From Streptomyces sp. NBC_01775 (GTDB taxonomy: Bacteria > Actinomycetota > Actinomycetes > Streptomycetales > Streptomycetaceae), in the NCBI RefSeq assembly GCF_035917675.1, contig NZ_CP109104.1, positions 3,906,001-3,970,000 on the forward strand: a stretch of DNA of 64,000 nt, written 5' to 3'. Positions 7,812-16,257 of this stretch are shown piece by piece. The notes under the pieces were generated by a model. That model was not told the origin of the DNA and did no database searches. It worked only from the letters and a program-made list of their open reading frames with translations. Both the position numbers and the translations under genes were made by a program. How positions within the stretch are numbered: the first letter of the stretch is position 1; every line of letters begins with the position of its first letter.

Positions 7812-8889
7812 GTGACGATCGGAACCAGTCGGGATCGGGAGCGCGCTCCGGCTGCCGCGCGCCCGGGTGGTGCCCCTGTCCGCCCGCCGTCGTCGTACAC
7901 CGCGGCGGTCGAGCGGCACCTCACCGGGGCGGGCATCGCGAAGTCGTCCGCGCGGATCTACCGGATCTCGCTGACGACGTGGGGGTGGATGCTCACCGGC
8001 GAACCGGCACCGACCGGACACGCCCGTCGGGGGCGCCCGCCGGGGGGCGAAGCCCCCCGACTCCTCCGTCGCCACGATCGACGACCCGGCCCTGCCGGAG
8101 GTACTGGCGGATCTGGCGGTGGCGCGACAGGCGGACGAGATGGATGCCGACAACGTCAACCGGGAGCTGTCCATCGCGCGGAAGGCGATCGGCTGGTGGC
8201 AGCGCCAGGGCTGGATCGAAGGCGATCCGACGATCGGCATCGAGAGGCGGCCGGCACCGCCGGACCGCACCAAGGCCCTGGCCGAGAACCAGATCACCTC
8301 CCTTTGGCACCTGGACGTCGGGCTCCGGGGAAAGACGCAGTGGAAGGTGCTCGACGAGTCCGCCGCACGGGCCGACGAGGTGCTGTGCCTGAACGTCGAG
8401 GACCTGTACCCGCAGGACAAGCGCGGCAGGATCACCGCCAAGGGCGGGGCGACCGAGTGGATTCACTGGCAGTCCGGCACCGCCCAGCTGCTGCCCCGCC
8501 TGATCGCCCGTCGGACCCGCGGCCCGCTGTTCCTCACCGGCCACAAGGCCCCCGCCGGAACGCCGACGCTCGACGTGTGCCCGGAGACCGGCCGGGCCCG
8601 CCTCTCCTACCGGCGTGCTGAGGAGCTCTTCGAGGGGAACACCCGGCTACTGGCCGACCCGCTCGCCCCACCCGAGGACATCGACGAGGACCTGGACGGC
8701 TGGACGCTCCACCGGCTCCGCCACAGTGCGCTCACGCATGACGCCGAGGACGGTACCTCCGCCCCGATGCTGCTGGCCCGCTCCCGCCACGCCTCGGTCC
8801 GCTCCGTGGAGCGATACGCCCGCCCGGGCGTCGACGCCGTGGCCCGGCACGTCGCAGGACGCGACCCCACCGCCAGCCGCCGCAGGTGA
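7812..8889 (+). pseudogene. Tyrosine integrase, frameshifted
   Basis: The N-terminal core-binding domain reads in one frame from GTG 7812 (SYTAAVERHLTGAG, AKSSARIYRISLTTW) to about 8040. The remainder (TIDDPALPEVLADL, VNRELSIARKAIGWWQRQGW and the catalytic domain) reads in another frame to the stop at 8889. The catalytic domain looks intact: Arg in SAARADEVLCLNVEDL, HRLRH, then SRHASVRSVERYARP with the nucleophilic Tyr. The frame change coincides with a GC hairpin at 8041-8059. A shorter product could start at ATG 8119 but would lack the core-binding domain. Confidence 0.8.
8041..8059. repeat. GGGGGGC-GAA-GCCCCCC hairpin inside the integrase
   Basis: A perfect 8-bp stem (8041-8048 with 8052-8059) with a GAA loop. 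It has the style of the short GC hairpins common between Streptomyces genes; compare the element at 54014-54067. It sits exactly where the integrase reading frame changes, so its insertion or expansion is the likely cause of the frameshift. Confidence 0.6.
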
Positions 8890-8950
8890 GCCTCAAGAAC
8901 TGACCTCGCGGTTACTTGCTACCTGGTGTCCGAACCAGGACTACAGGCCA

Positions 8951-10513
8951 TCACGACGCGAGGGGCGCGGGCCGTGGGTCGGCAGGTGATTCCGTCGTGC
9001 GCGTCGTCTTGCCCGCGCCCCTCAGCCACGTGAACGAGAAGAGGGCGGCACCGGCCATGACGACGGCCGCGCCTACAGCTGCGAAGCTCATCCCGTGTGT
9101 GAAGGCGTCACGCGCGCCCGCCAGTACGGCATCTGCGGTCCCGTCCGGCAGCTGGGCCGCGGCGGCCGTCGCACCGCCCAGCGTTTCGCGGACGGCTTCG
9201 GCCTGCGGTACTCCCGAGGGCAGTGCTCCGGCCATGTCCCGGGTGTATACCGCTGCCCCGATGGATCCGAGGATCGCCATGCCCAACGCTCCGCCGAGCT
9301 CCTGGCCCGACTCCAGCACGGCCGCGGCTGATCCCGCGCGCTCCGGCGGGGCCGCGCCGAGGGCGAGTTCGTTGGCAAGGGTCATGGCGGCGACCAGGCC
9401 GCCCGCGTACAGGGAGGCGCCGGCGAGGGTGAACCAGAGTGCCGAGTCGGTGCGCACCTGGGTCAGCCAGAGGAACCCGCAGGCGGAGAGGAGGAAGCCG
9501 CCGCCCATGACGTACGCGCGGTCCATGCGCTGTGCGAGCGCCGCTGCGGCCGGGGCCATGACGGCCACTCCGGCGGCCGGTACCAGGCTCCACAGTGCGG
9601 CGTTGAACGGGCTCAGGCCGAGGACGGACTGCAGGTACTGGGTGAGGAAGACGGCCATCCCGACCGTGGCGAACATCGCGAGGAGGTTGGCGAACACCGG
9701 GCCGCCGAAGGTGCGCCGGCCGAGCAGGCCGAGGTCGATCATCGGATATGCGAGGTGTTTCTGCCGGCGCACAAAGACGAAGCCGAGCACGAGCCCCACA
9801 CTGATGGCGAGGGCGGGCAGCGGCTCGTACCCGTGCCGGGCCCATTCCTTGATGCCGTAAATGACCAGCAGCACAGCGCCGAGTGACAGCACCGCGCTCA
9901 GCAGGTCGAAGCGCTCTCGCTTCGCCGGCTTGAACTCCGGCACCAGGAACGGCACCAGCACGAGCAGCAGCACCATCGCGGGCAGGTTGATCAGGAAGAC
10001 CGCGCCCCACCAGAAGTGCTCCAGCAGCAGACCGCTGACCACGGGCCCCAGCGAGATGCCCGTCGTCATGACGGCGGTCCACAGGGTCACCGCCTTGCCG
10101 CGCTGCTTCTCGTCGTGGAAGAGGTTGCGGATCAGGGCGAGAGTCGAGGGCATCAAGGCGGCGCCGCCGAGACCCAGCAGCGCGCGCACGGCGATGAGCA
10201 GTTCAGCCGTGTGCGCGTACGCCGCGGCGACCGAGGCCGCTCCGAAGAGCACCGCTCCCGCGAGCACCAGCGTGCGCCGGCCGATCCGGTCGCCGAGCGC
10301 CCCCATCGTGATGAGGAGCCCGGCGAGGACGAAGCCGTACATGTCGAGGATCCACAACTGCTGCGTCGCGCTGGGCTGCAGGTCCTGGCTGACGTAGGGA
10401 ATCGCGAAGTACAGGACCGAGACGTCCATCGAGACGAGGAGCAGGGGCAGCATCAGGACGCCCAGGGCGGTCCATTCCTTGCGCCCCGCGCGAGGGTTGG
10501 GTGTGTTCTCCAT
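8951..10513 (-). CDS. MFS drug-efflux transporter, DHA2 (EmrB/QacA) type
   Basis: A 520-residue inner-membrane protein with about 14 hydrophobic segments. It shows the proton-antiporter motif A (GALGDRIGRR near residue 72) and the DHA2 motif C-like segment GISLGPVVSG. It probably exports a drug or metabolite in exchange for protons. It is divergent from the GntR-TetR fusion regulator with an inverted repeat between them. It is strikingly similar to the pump at 16796-18601 (shared REWTALGV and MDVSVLYFA stretches), although the two lie on opposite sides of the tRNA-Tyr boundary. Confidence 0.9.
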   Translation of the reverse strand: MENTPNPRAGRKEWTALGVLMLPLLLVSMDVSVLYFAIPYVSQDLQPSATQQLWILDMYGFVLAGLLITMGALGDRIGRRTLVLAGAVLFGAASVAAAYAHTAELLIAVRALLGLGGAALMPSTLALIRNLFHDEKQRGKAVTLWTAVMTTGISLGPVVSGLLLEHFWWGAVFLINLPAMVLLLVLVPFLVPEFKPAKRERFDLLSAVLSLGAVLLVIYGIKEWARHGYEPLPALAISVGLVLGFVFVRRQKHLAYPMIDLGLLGRRTFGGPVFANLLAMFATVGMAVFLTQYLQSVLGLSPFNAALWSLVPAAGVAVMAPAAAALAQRMDRAYVMGGGFLLSACGFLWLTQVRTDSALWFTLAGASLYAGGLVAAMTLANELALGAAPPERAGSAAAVLESGQELGGALGMAILGSIGAAVYTRDMAGALPSGVPQAEAVRETLGGATAAAAQLPDGTADAVLAGARDAFTHGMSFAAVGAAVVMAGAALFSFTWLRGAGKTTRTTESPADPRPAPLAS

Positions 10514-10558
10514 GAGCGGCAGGGAACCGGGAGCGTGGCGTACGCCGCAAACAGGTAC

Positions 10559-10617
10559 CTAGTGCACCCCGCCATTACTCGGCTTTGAGCAGCCTGAATG
10601 CCCTGTGAGTGCACTAG
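10559..10617. promoter_or_regulatory. Inverted repeat CTAGTGCAC...GTGCACTAG between pump and regulator
   Basis: CTAGTGCAC at 10559-10567 and its reverse complement at 10609-10617 bracket the divergent promoter region. Each arm contains the self-complementary GTGCAC. The right arm ends 12 nt before the regulator start. It is a good candidate for the operator of the GntR-TetR protein. Confidence 0.6.
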
Positions 10618-10629
10618 TACAGTGCGGTC

Positions 10630-11538
10630 ATGGCCATGGAACCGCCCTATCTCCGCATCGCCGGCGCCATCCGTCGGCGTATCGACTCGGGTGAGCTTGA
10701 GCCCGGTGCCCGTATCCCTTCCACCCGGAGCATCACCCAGGAGTGGGGCGTCGCCATGGCGACCGCGACGAAGGTGCTCGCCACTCTGAAGCAGGAGGGT
10801 CTGGTGCGGGCCGTGCCCGGCGTCGGCACCGTGGTCGCCGAGTCAGGACGAGAACGGCCGTCGACTCCCCACCACGGACTCACCCGGGATCGCATCGTCC
10901 GCACCGCGATCGCTCTCGTCGACGCCGAAGGTCTCGCCGCGCTCTCCATGCGCCGAGTCGCAACCGAGTTCGGCGTCTCCACCATGGCGCTCTACCGCCA
11001 CGTTCCGAGCAAGGGCGAGCTCGTACGGCTGATGTCGGAGACCGCTTTCAACGGAGAACCGCTGGGGTCGCGACCGGCCGGCTGGCGCGCGCAACTGGAA
11101 CGGGAGGCACGCTGGCTGTGGGGCCTGTACCAGCGCCATCCCTGGCTGGCACGAGCCATGGCTGCCCTCACCCGGCCGATGGCCTCGCCCCACGCGATGC
11201 GATACACCGAGCGGGTCCTCAATGCCCTGAACGGCCTGGGGCTGACGCCAACCCAGATGATCCACGTCCACCTCGCGCTTCTCGGGTACGCGCAGGGCGT
11301 CGCGGCGGCGGTCGAGCTGGAGTCGCAAGCGCGGCAGGACACCGGCATGACACCCGAGGAGTGGATGGCATCCAACGAACCGCGGATGGAGACGATCCAG
11401 ACCGCTGGGTCCTATCCGATCCTGTCCACTCTCTTCGACCAGGAGGGGTTCGACCTCGAACTCGACACCCTCTTCGAGTTCGGGCTCGCACGGATGCTGG
11501 ACGGAGTCGAATCACTCATCGGGCAACCCGGAGGCTAG
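10630..11538 (+). CDS. GntR-TetR fusion transcriptional regulator
   Basis: A 302-residue protein with two DNA-binding domains. Residues 1-70 form a GntR winged helix (YLRIAGAIRRRIDSGELEPG, ATKVLATLKQEGLVRAVPGVGT). Residues 80-135 form a TetR helix-turn-helix (DRIVRTAIALVDAEGLAALS, VSTMALYRHVPSKGELV), followed by a TetR_C_1-type ligand domain. This fusion is known in actinobacteria. It is divergent from the MFS gene, so it probably controls the pump in response to an exported compound. There is no clear Shine-Dalgarno before ATG 10630; ATG 10636 is an alternative. Confidence 0.9.
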   Translation: MAMEPPYLRIAGAIRRRIDSGELEPGARIPSTRSITQEWGVAMATATKVLATLKQEGLVRAVPGVGTVVAESGRERPSTPHHGLTRDRIVRTAIALVDAEGLAALSMRRVATEFGVSTMALYRHVPSKGELVRLMSETAFNGEPLGSRPAGWRAQLEREARWLWGLYQRHPWLARAMAALTRPMASPHAMRYTERVLNALNGLGLTPTQMIHVHLALLGYAQGVAAAVELESQARQDTGMTPEEWMASNEPRMETIQTAGSYPILSTLFDQEGFDLELDTLFEFGLARMLDGVESLIGQPGG

Positions 11539-11565
11539 GACTACTGAGATCGCACCTGGAGTTCG

Positions 11566-11769
11566 TCACGTTCGGGCCGCAGCCGGTACGGCCTCGGGGA
11601 TGCGCGGCCCGGGTACGACGGCCGCCCGGACTGCCAGGTCCAGGTCGAGGCGGCTGTCCATGTCCAGCTCGAACCGACCATAGGGATTCACATGCGTCCA
11701 GAACAGCGGGGACAGGGCCCGCCGGTCCGCGTCGGTGAGCATGTCGGCCCACTTCGTATCGGCGAGGCA
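11566..11769 (-). pseudogene. Tn3-family transposase, C-terminal remnant
   Basis: Read on the minus strand, the translation contains DRRALSPLFWTHVNPYGRF followed by ELDMDSRLDL, which matches the end of Tn3-family TnpA proteins as I know them. Only about 60 residues remain and the frame continues upstream into unrelated sequence. No terminal inverted repeats or resolvase were seen. Confidence 0.6.
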
Positions 11770-12039
11770 CCTCGCTCGTCCTCGTCGCGGTCTGGGCCAT
11801 CGCCGGATGGCACCCACCACGGCACCGGCCTCGTCATCACCGCCGGCGCGCTGCTGATCCTCAGCGTGATCATGTCGCTTCTGCTGCTCGTCCCGATCAA
11901 CAACCGGGGCAAGACGTGGACCCCCGGGAACCGGCCCGAGGACTGGAAGGAGCAGATGAACCGCTGGGACCGCTTCCACGATGTCCGCGTCGCCGTCATC
12001 ATCGCTGCCTTCGCCCTGCTGGTCGCCGCCCTCGCCTGA
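11770..12039 (+). pseudogene. DUF1772 membrane protein, truncated
   Basis: The segment encodes the last two membrane helices and the conserved tail of DUF1772 (anthrone-oxygenase-like) proteins: LVITAGALLILSVIMSLLLL, VPINNRG, NRPEDWKEQMNRWDRFHDVR. The first half is missing, replaced by the Tn3 remnant. The upstream match (TSLVLVAVWAIAGW) is in another frame, so there is also a frameshift. Not functional. Confidence 0.6.
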
Positions 12040-12207
12040 GCCCGCGGGCCCGGGAATGCAGCTGCCGCCAGAGCCCGCGACTGCGATCCCGACGAGCACG
12101 TCCCTCGATGACCTATGCGGCTCTCGACTCCGGTTCGGGTGAGGTCTTTGATCCAGATCACCGAGGCACGCAGGTGAAGCCCGGCGAGGTAGCTTTCCGG
12201 GGCCTTG

Positions 12208-12244
12208 TCGTCAGTTCCACCAGGAGTCGTCAGTTCCACCAGGA
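12208..12244. repeat. 19-bp tandem duplication
   Basis: TCGTCAGTTCCACCAGGA occurs at 12208-12225 and again at 12227-12244. The surrounding 12040-12448 carries no gene I can support; this and the DUF1772/Tn3 scraps are all I see. Confidence 0.8.
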
Positions 12245-12448
12245 GGGGGCGAACGGGCAATCCTGAGCGGCTTCCGGCAGAGGGCTTCGTGACGGCTCCA
12301 CGCTGCCTGCCGTAATCCTTTGGTGGCACCTCTCCGTCGACCGTGCGGCGGAGCCGAGTCCGCCCGCAGAGCGATTCCCAACGACCCCGCGACTGGGATC
12401 TTCATTTCCGAACGGGTCAGCCGCCGCCCACGGAACCGAGGACCGAAC

Positions 12449-13045
12449 ATGCAGTCGCTCCAGCACGCCGAAGAACCCTCTGCTGTCCGCCCCGGACGGC
12501 TCCGCGCCGCATGGCGGACGGCACACGAGCCCGTCGGCGGAGTTTCTCGACGAATAAAACTCGCCGCCTACGCCGTGCCGTTCACCGTCCTGCCCGCCGG
12601 CATCTGGCGGCTCCCGGCCGCATTCGACGACGGGATCGGGATCGGCGAGCGGGCGTACATCGTCTTCCTGTCGGTCCTGTCCGAAGTCCTCGCATTTACC
12701 GCGTTCGGCCTGATCGCCCGCTGGGGCGAGGTGTTCCCGCACTGGATTCCGTTCCTGCGCGGTCGCCGGGTCCCGACGAGGGCGGCGGTCATCCCGGCCA
12801 CCATCGGGGCCACGATCCTCACCCTCTTGTTCACCCTTTTGTTCATCGTCTCCGAGATCAGGGGCACCACGATCCGAGGCGACGCCATGTCGGCCGACTA
12901 CCCGAGCCGAGCCGGTGGCTGGGAGTCTGCCTGGTTCTATTTCTGCTACGCGCCGCTGGTCTTGTGGGGGCCGTTGCTGGCCGTACTGACCGTCGCGTAC
13001 TGGAATCGCCGTCGTGCGGCCGGGAACGTGCCCGCGGTCGCCTGA
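12449..13045 (+). CDS. Multi-pass membrane protein with RWGxVFPxWxxxLRGRRVP motif
   Basis: A 198-residue protein with about four membrane helices. Between helices 2 and 3 it has a conserved loop, RWGEVFPHWIPFLRGRRVP, which recurs almost unchanged in the neighbouring gene at 13528-14544. The family is unknown to me beyond being a recurrent actinobacterial membrane protein. ATG 12449 follows GAGGA at 7 nt; an upstream in-frame start at 12320 would add unconserved sequence. The function may be transport or sensing, but there is no direct evidence. Confidence 0.7.
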   Translation: MQSLQHAEEPSAVRPGRLRAAWRTAHEPVGGVSRRIKLAAYAVPFTVLPAGIWRLPAAFDDGIGIGERAYIVFLSVLSEVLAFTAFGLIARWGEVFPHWIPFLRGRRVPTRAAVIPATIGATILTLLFTLLFIVSEIRGTTIRGDAMSADYPSRAGGWESAWFYFCYAPLVLWGPLLAVLTVAYWNRRRAAGNVPAVA

Positions 13046-13085
13046 GCGCCGGAAGACGATCACGCCCCGCCAACCCAGGAACGGG

Positions 13086-13478
13086 ATGCTGGTCATGCCG
13101 CAGATGCCGAAGGCCGAGCTGTACCGCGGCGATCCGGCGTGACCATCGCGGCGGCATGTCGATGCGGGAGCTTGAGCGCAAGCACGGCGTGACCTGGCGG
13201 ACGGTACGGCGTGACCTGGCGGACGATACGGAAGGCGTTGGACTCGTCCTGGCCGGAGCCGCGTAAGAAGCTGCCGCCCCGAGCCACCACGCTGAACCCG
13301 GACAAGCCGGTGATCTACGAGATCCTGCGGTCGCATCCGGACGCGACGCGCAAGCAGCAGCGGTACACCGTCAACCGTCGCGCGGATCATTCATCGACTG
13401 GTCGGAGGAGCATGGGGGGGCGTCTCCTACGGGGTGGTGCGCTGTTACGTCGCCGCGGAAGCCCGAGACCCTGGTCGT
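13086..13478 (+). pseudogene. IS21-family transposase (IstA), broken N-terminal fragment
   Basis: Pieces in three frames spell an IstA-like N-terminus: MPKAELY, then IRRDHRGGMSMRELERKHGV and VTWRTVRR (helix-turn-helix), then ALDSSWPEPRKKLPPRATTL, PVIYEILRSHPDATRKQQR, and VSYGVVRCYVAA. A 22-bp tandem duplication at 13188-13231 accounts for one frameshift. The catalytic core and istB are absent, so this is a dead remnant. Confidence 0.65.
13188..13231. repeat. 22-bp tandem duplication in the istA remnant
   Basis: CGTGACCTGGCGGAC plus 7 nt (13188-13209) is repeated at 13210-13231 with a single mismatch. A second 22-nt-period duplication of GGAAGCCCGAGACCCTGG lies at 13457-13474 and 13479-13496. 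Neither period is a multiple of three. Confidence 0.85.
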
Positions 13479-13527
13479 GGAAGCCCGAGACCCTGGCCGG
13501 ATGGCCGCAGGCGGTCACGTGGCTTTG

Positions 13528-14544
13528 TCACACACCTGGTTGGCGGCGTGTCCGGAACCAGTACGAGCGGGCGGCGACGGTCAGCGCGAGGCCGTACACG
13601 CCGAACGCGATGATCCCGACCCAGCTGACCTGGAGTGCATCGTGCACGGAGGGGAAGTCTCCGCTCCGCATCGTCAGCGCGCCCGCCGAGACCAGCGTCA
13701 GATAGCCGGCTCCGACCACCCCGTACGGAGCGAGAGTGGCGGCGCCGATCAGGGCCGGGATCAGGGGGAGCCAGCGAGGGACGCGGCGGCCCCGCAGGAC
13801 CGAAGTCCAGCGCGGGAAGACCTGCCCCCACGGGCGGACCAGACCCCAGAGCAGGAACACGCCGAGTGCGGCGAGCAGTGTGGTGGCGTCCAGGCCCCAC
13901 GACGCCAGGGTGAGCCAGCTGCCCGAGGCGCCGTTGCGCTGGGAGGTCGCGAGGATCTCGTCTCCGGACGTCCCTGCGAAGGTGCCGCCGAGCGCCCAGT
14001 TCAGCTTCATCGCCGCGTACGGCACGAAGGCCACCGTGCCCGCCCAGGCGGCGCATTGGACCTGTGGGGCGGCGGACGATGCCGGGGGGTAGGCGGTAGC
14101 GGACGACGGGCGGCGATCGGCGCGGGCAGTGGCCGCGAGCAGCACCGCACCGGCCGCCGCGAGGGCGTGGTTCGTGGCTGAGGCCCAACTGTCCACACCC
14201 TGGGCGAACATCAGCGTGATGACGTCCATCAACAGGCTGAAGGCGGCGATCCCCGCAAGGCCGCACATCACCCATAGCGCCGTCCGCAGCAGTGGCCGCA
14301 GCCCGTACCGCACGCTCGCCCCGGACAGCAGCGCCGACAGTACGCCCGTCGCCACGACAGCCCACCCCAGCCGGGAGGCTTGCGCACCGCCCTTGTGGAA
14401 CGGCGAAATCCCGTTCAGTACGCATACCAGGCCGAAGCCCGCGTACATCACCGCCCAGATCATCGCGGCCCAGCCCACCCAGCACGGCCATCGCTCCCAA
14501 CACCTGCGCCACGATCGCGTCATCACCTCTGTCACCACGGTCAT
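13528..14544 (-). CDS. Polytopic membrane protein related to the 12449 gene product
   Basis: A 338-residue protein with about eight predicted membrane segments. Its second half contains RPWGQVFPRWTSVLRGRRVP followed by RWLPLIPALIGAATL, which closely resembles the loop and following helix of the 198-residue protein at 12449-13045. The two look like long and short members of one family. The start at ATG 14544 has no clear ribosome-binding site; ATG 14523 is an alternative. Function unknown. Confidence 0.7.
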   Translation of the reverse strand: MTVVTEVMTRSWRRCWERWPCWVGWAAMIWAVMYAGFGLVCVLNGISPFHKGGAQASRLGWAVVATGVLSALLSGASVRYGLRPLLRTALWVMCGLAGIAAFSLLMDVITLMFAQGVDSWASATNHALAAAGAVLLAATARADRRPSSATAYPPASSAAPQVQCAAWAGTVAFVPYAAMKLNWALGGTFAGTSGDEILATSQRNGASGSWLTLASWGLDATTLLAALGVFLLWGLVRPWGQVFPRWTSVLRGRRVPRWLPLIPALIGAATLAPYGVVGAGYLTLVSAGALTMRSGDFPSVHDALQVSWVGIIAFGVYGLALTVAARSYWFRTRRQPGV

Positions 14545-14730
14545 GTTCTGAACGTCGCATCAAGGCCGAGAGCCGACGTCCGCCCCTCGACCGATCCCCC
14601 TCCTCCTGCCGGGTGAGTCCCGTACGGCCCAGGTATGGCTCACGAAACGTGACGCCCCAACTGACCGTACGTGGGGGATTCGACGTGGCCGCTGTAACAA
14701 GCCCTGAACGGTCTGAGCTTCGGCTGACAG

Positions 14731-15820
14731 ATGGTGAAGCTCCACCACCGTCACGCCGGAGCTCTCAAGGAATGCGACGCCGTCGACGTCGTGTACGAAG
14801 AGGTCCGGTTCGCGCCATGCGATGACTACGCGAGGGATGCGGCCCGCAAAATGACGCCCCGCAGAAAGCCCCTACGGACGTGCTGGCCACACCAGCGCCG
14901 TATTTCCCGCTTGCGCGTCCGAGCCGCCCTCAACGCCGTGTCCCGGAAGCTGGACGGCAAGACAGCAGCCGCAGGGACCATCAGCCGGAAGCGCGTGATC
15001 TTCCACAACGCGCTTGAGTATGCGATCGAGGCCGTACTTCTCACGGAGAACCCCCTCACCCGCATCAAGTGGAAAGCACCTGAGCAGGTGGACGAGGAGG
15101 TGGACGAGGAGGTGGACCCGGCGTGCGTGCCGGACCCCAACAGGCGGGCGATATCTTGGCCGCAGTGCGGGAGCAGAGCGCGCGTGGTCGCCACCTGGTG
15201 GCCTTCCTGGTGGCCTTCTTCGGCTCCATGTACTACGCGGCAGCCAGGCCGGCCGAGGTCATCGGACTGCGCCTGAGCGACTGCGGCCTTCCCCGGCGTG
15301 GCTGGGGCGTACTGCGGCTGGACGAAACCCGGCCGCGCTCCGGCTCGGCCTGGACCGACAGCGGGGGAGCTCACGAGAGGCGCGGACTCAAGCACCGGCC
15401 GCGCAAGGCCGTGCGCCCCGTCCCGATTCCGCCTGAGCTGGTCGCCCGCTGCGCTGGCACGTCACCGCCTACGGCGCTGCGCCGGACGGACGAGTCTTCC
15501 GCACGTCGCGCGGCGGGCTGGTCCAGGACACCGGATACGGCGTACGGCGAGGTCTGGGCCGAGGCTCGGCGCCGAGCCCTCACGGCCGCACAGCTCGGCT
15601 CCGTACTGGCGAAGCGTCCGTATGACCTTCGTCATGCTGCGGTGTCGACGAGGCTCAGCTCGGATGTCGAGCCTCAGCTCGGGCCAAACGGGCCCGGCAT
15701 AGTGTCGCTGTGCTCTTCCGCGTGTACGCGAAGTTCCTCACGGACGGTGACGACGCGGCCAACGCGAAGATCTCGGCGCGCCTCCATGGCCCCGGGGCTG
15801 CTGCGGCGAAGCCCTGCTGA
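14731..15820 (+). pseudogene. Tyrosine integrase with several frameshifts
   Basis: Fragments in different frames reconstruct an actinobacterial integrase: VSRKRVIFHNALEYA-type core-binding helix (SRKRVIFHNALEYAIEAVLL, NPLTRIKW), then DILAAVREQ, the catalytic region around AARPAEVIGLRLSDC, PRKAVRPVPIPPELV, WHVTAYGAAPDGRVFRT, KRPYDLRHAAVST, and VAVLFRVYAKFL with the active-site Tyr, ending at 15820. At least four frame changes occur (near 15140, 15450, 15540 and 15690). It is inactive, and it points toward tRNA-Tyr, 148 nt away, as an integrase next to its attachment site would. Confidence 0.8.
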
Positions 15821-15911
15821 AGCCGGTCCACGCCTGGTCCACACACACCGAGAAACAGTGGTTCACAGCGAGACAGTGTGAGATAGCGCGCCCATCCCGG
15901 CGGGCAGACCT

Positions 15912-15958
15912 GAAAAGGTCCCCTGACCTGCCTAAATGGCTGGTCAGGGGACCTTTTC
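15912..15958. terminator. Bidirectional terminator between integrase remnant and tRNA-Tyr
   Basis: A perfect 17-bp stem (15912-15928 with 15942-15958, 13-nt loop) is flanked by AAAA on one side and TTTT on the other. It can therefore act for both the integrase strand and the tRNA strand. It lies 9 nt beyond the tRNA 3' end. Confidence 0.85.
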
Positions 15959-15967
15959 CATGTCCTG

Positions 15968-16049
15968 TGGCGGCGCCAGGATTCGAACCTGGGAAGGCTG
16001 AGCCGGCAGATTTACAGTCTGCTCCCTTTGGCCGCTCGGGCACACCGCC
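15968..16049 (-). tRNA. tRNA-Tyr (GUA)
   Basis: An 82-nt class II tRNA with a long variable arm. Acceptor GGCGGTG pairs with CGCCGCC (one G-U), anticodon stem-loop CAGACTGTAAATCTG gives GTA, and the T-arm is CCAGG/TTCGAAT/CCTGG. Its 3' end faces the island, so integration at the tRNA 3' end would leave it functional, as observed. Confidence 0.94.
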
Positions 16050-16257
16050 TTGGGATTGCTGCCTGGCACCCCGCTGGAGCGGTGCGCCGTGGCAACGGTG
16101 TAAACCATACCCGATGGCCGGGGGTGGTTCGCCACCCGGTTGATCAGTCGCCGCACGGGCCGCGGGGCGGCCGGGGGCACGCCACGGGTGGCTAGGCTTT
16201 GCGCACGGCCATCGAGGCCGCTTTCTGCCGGATCTACGTACGAGGAGCCAACTCACC

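Larger units (their letters stand above)
7435..15967. mobile_element. Decayed genomic island abutting tRNA-Tyr
   Basis: This 8.5-kb segment separates core genes. It contains two broken tyrosine integrases (7812-8889 and 14731-15820), Tn3 and IS21 remnants, a truncated DUF1772 gene, an efflux pump with its regulator and two membrane proteins. Its right edge is the 3' end of tRNA-Tyr (15968), a common integration site. From established knowledge, SLP1 of S. coelicolor integrates into a tRNA-Tyr gene. I saw no repeat of the tRNA 3' end at the left edge, so the left limit is approximate and the island is probably composite. Confidence 0.65.

Noticed and set aside
11916..12266. Open frames between the DUF1772 remnant and the membrane protein
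   Set aside because: Mixed composition, no motif and a tandem duplication inside. They look like debris of the island.
15912..15958. IS terminal inverted repeat
   Set aside because: The perfect stem with A and T tracts on its two sides is a standard bidirectional terminator, and no matching second end was seen.
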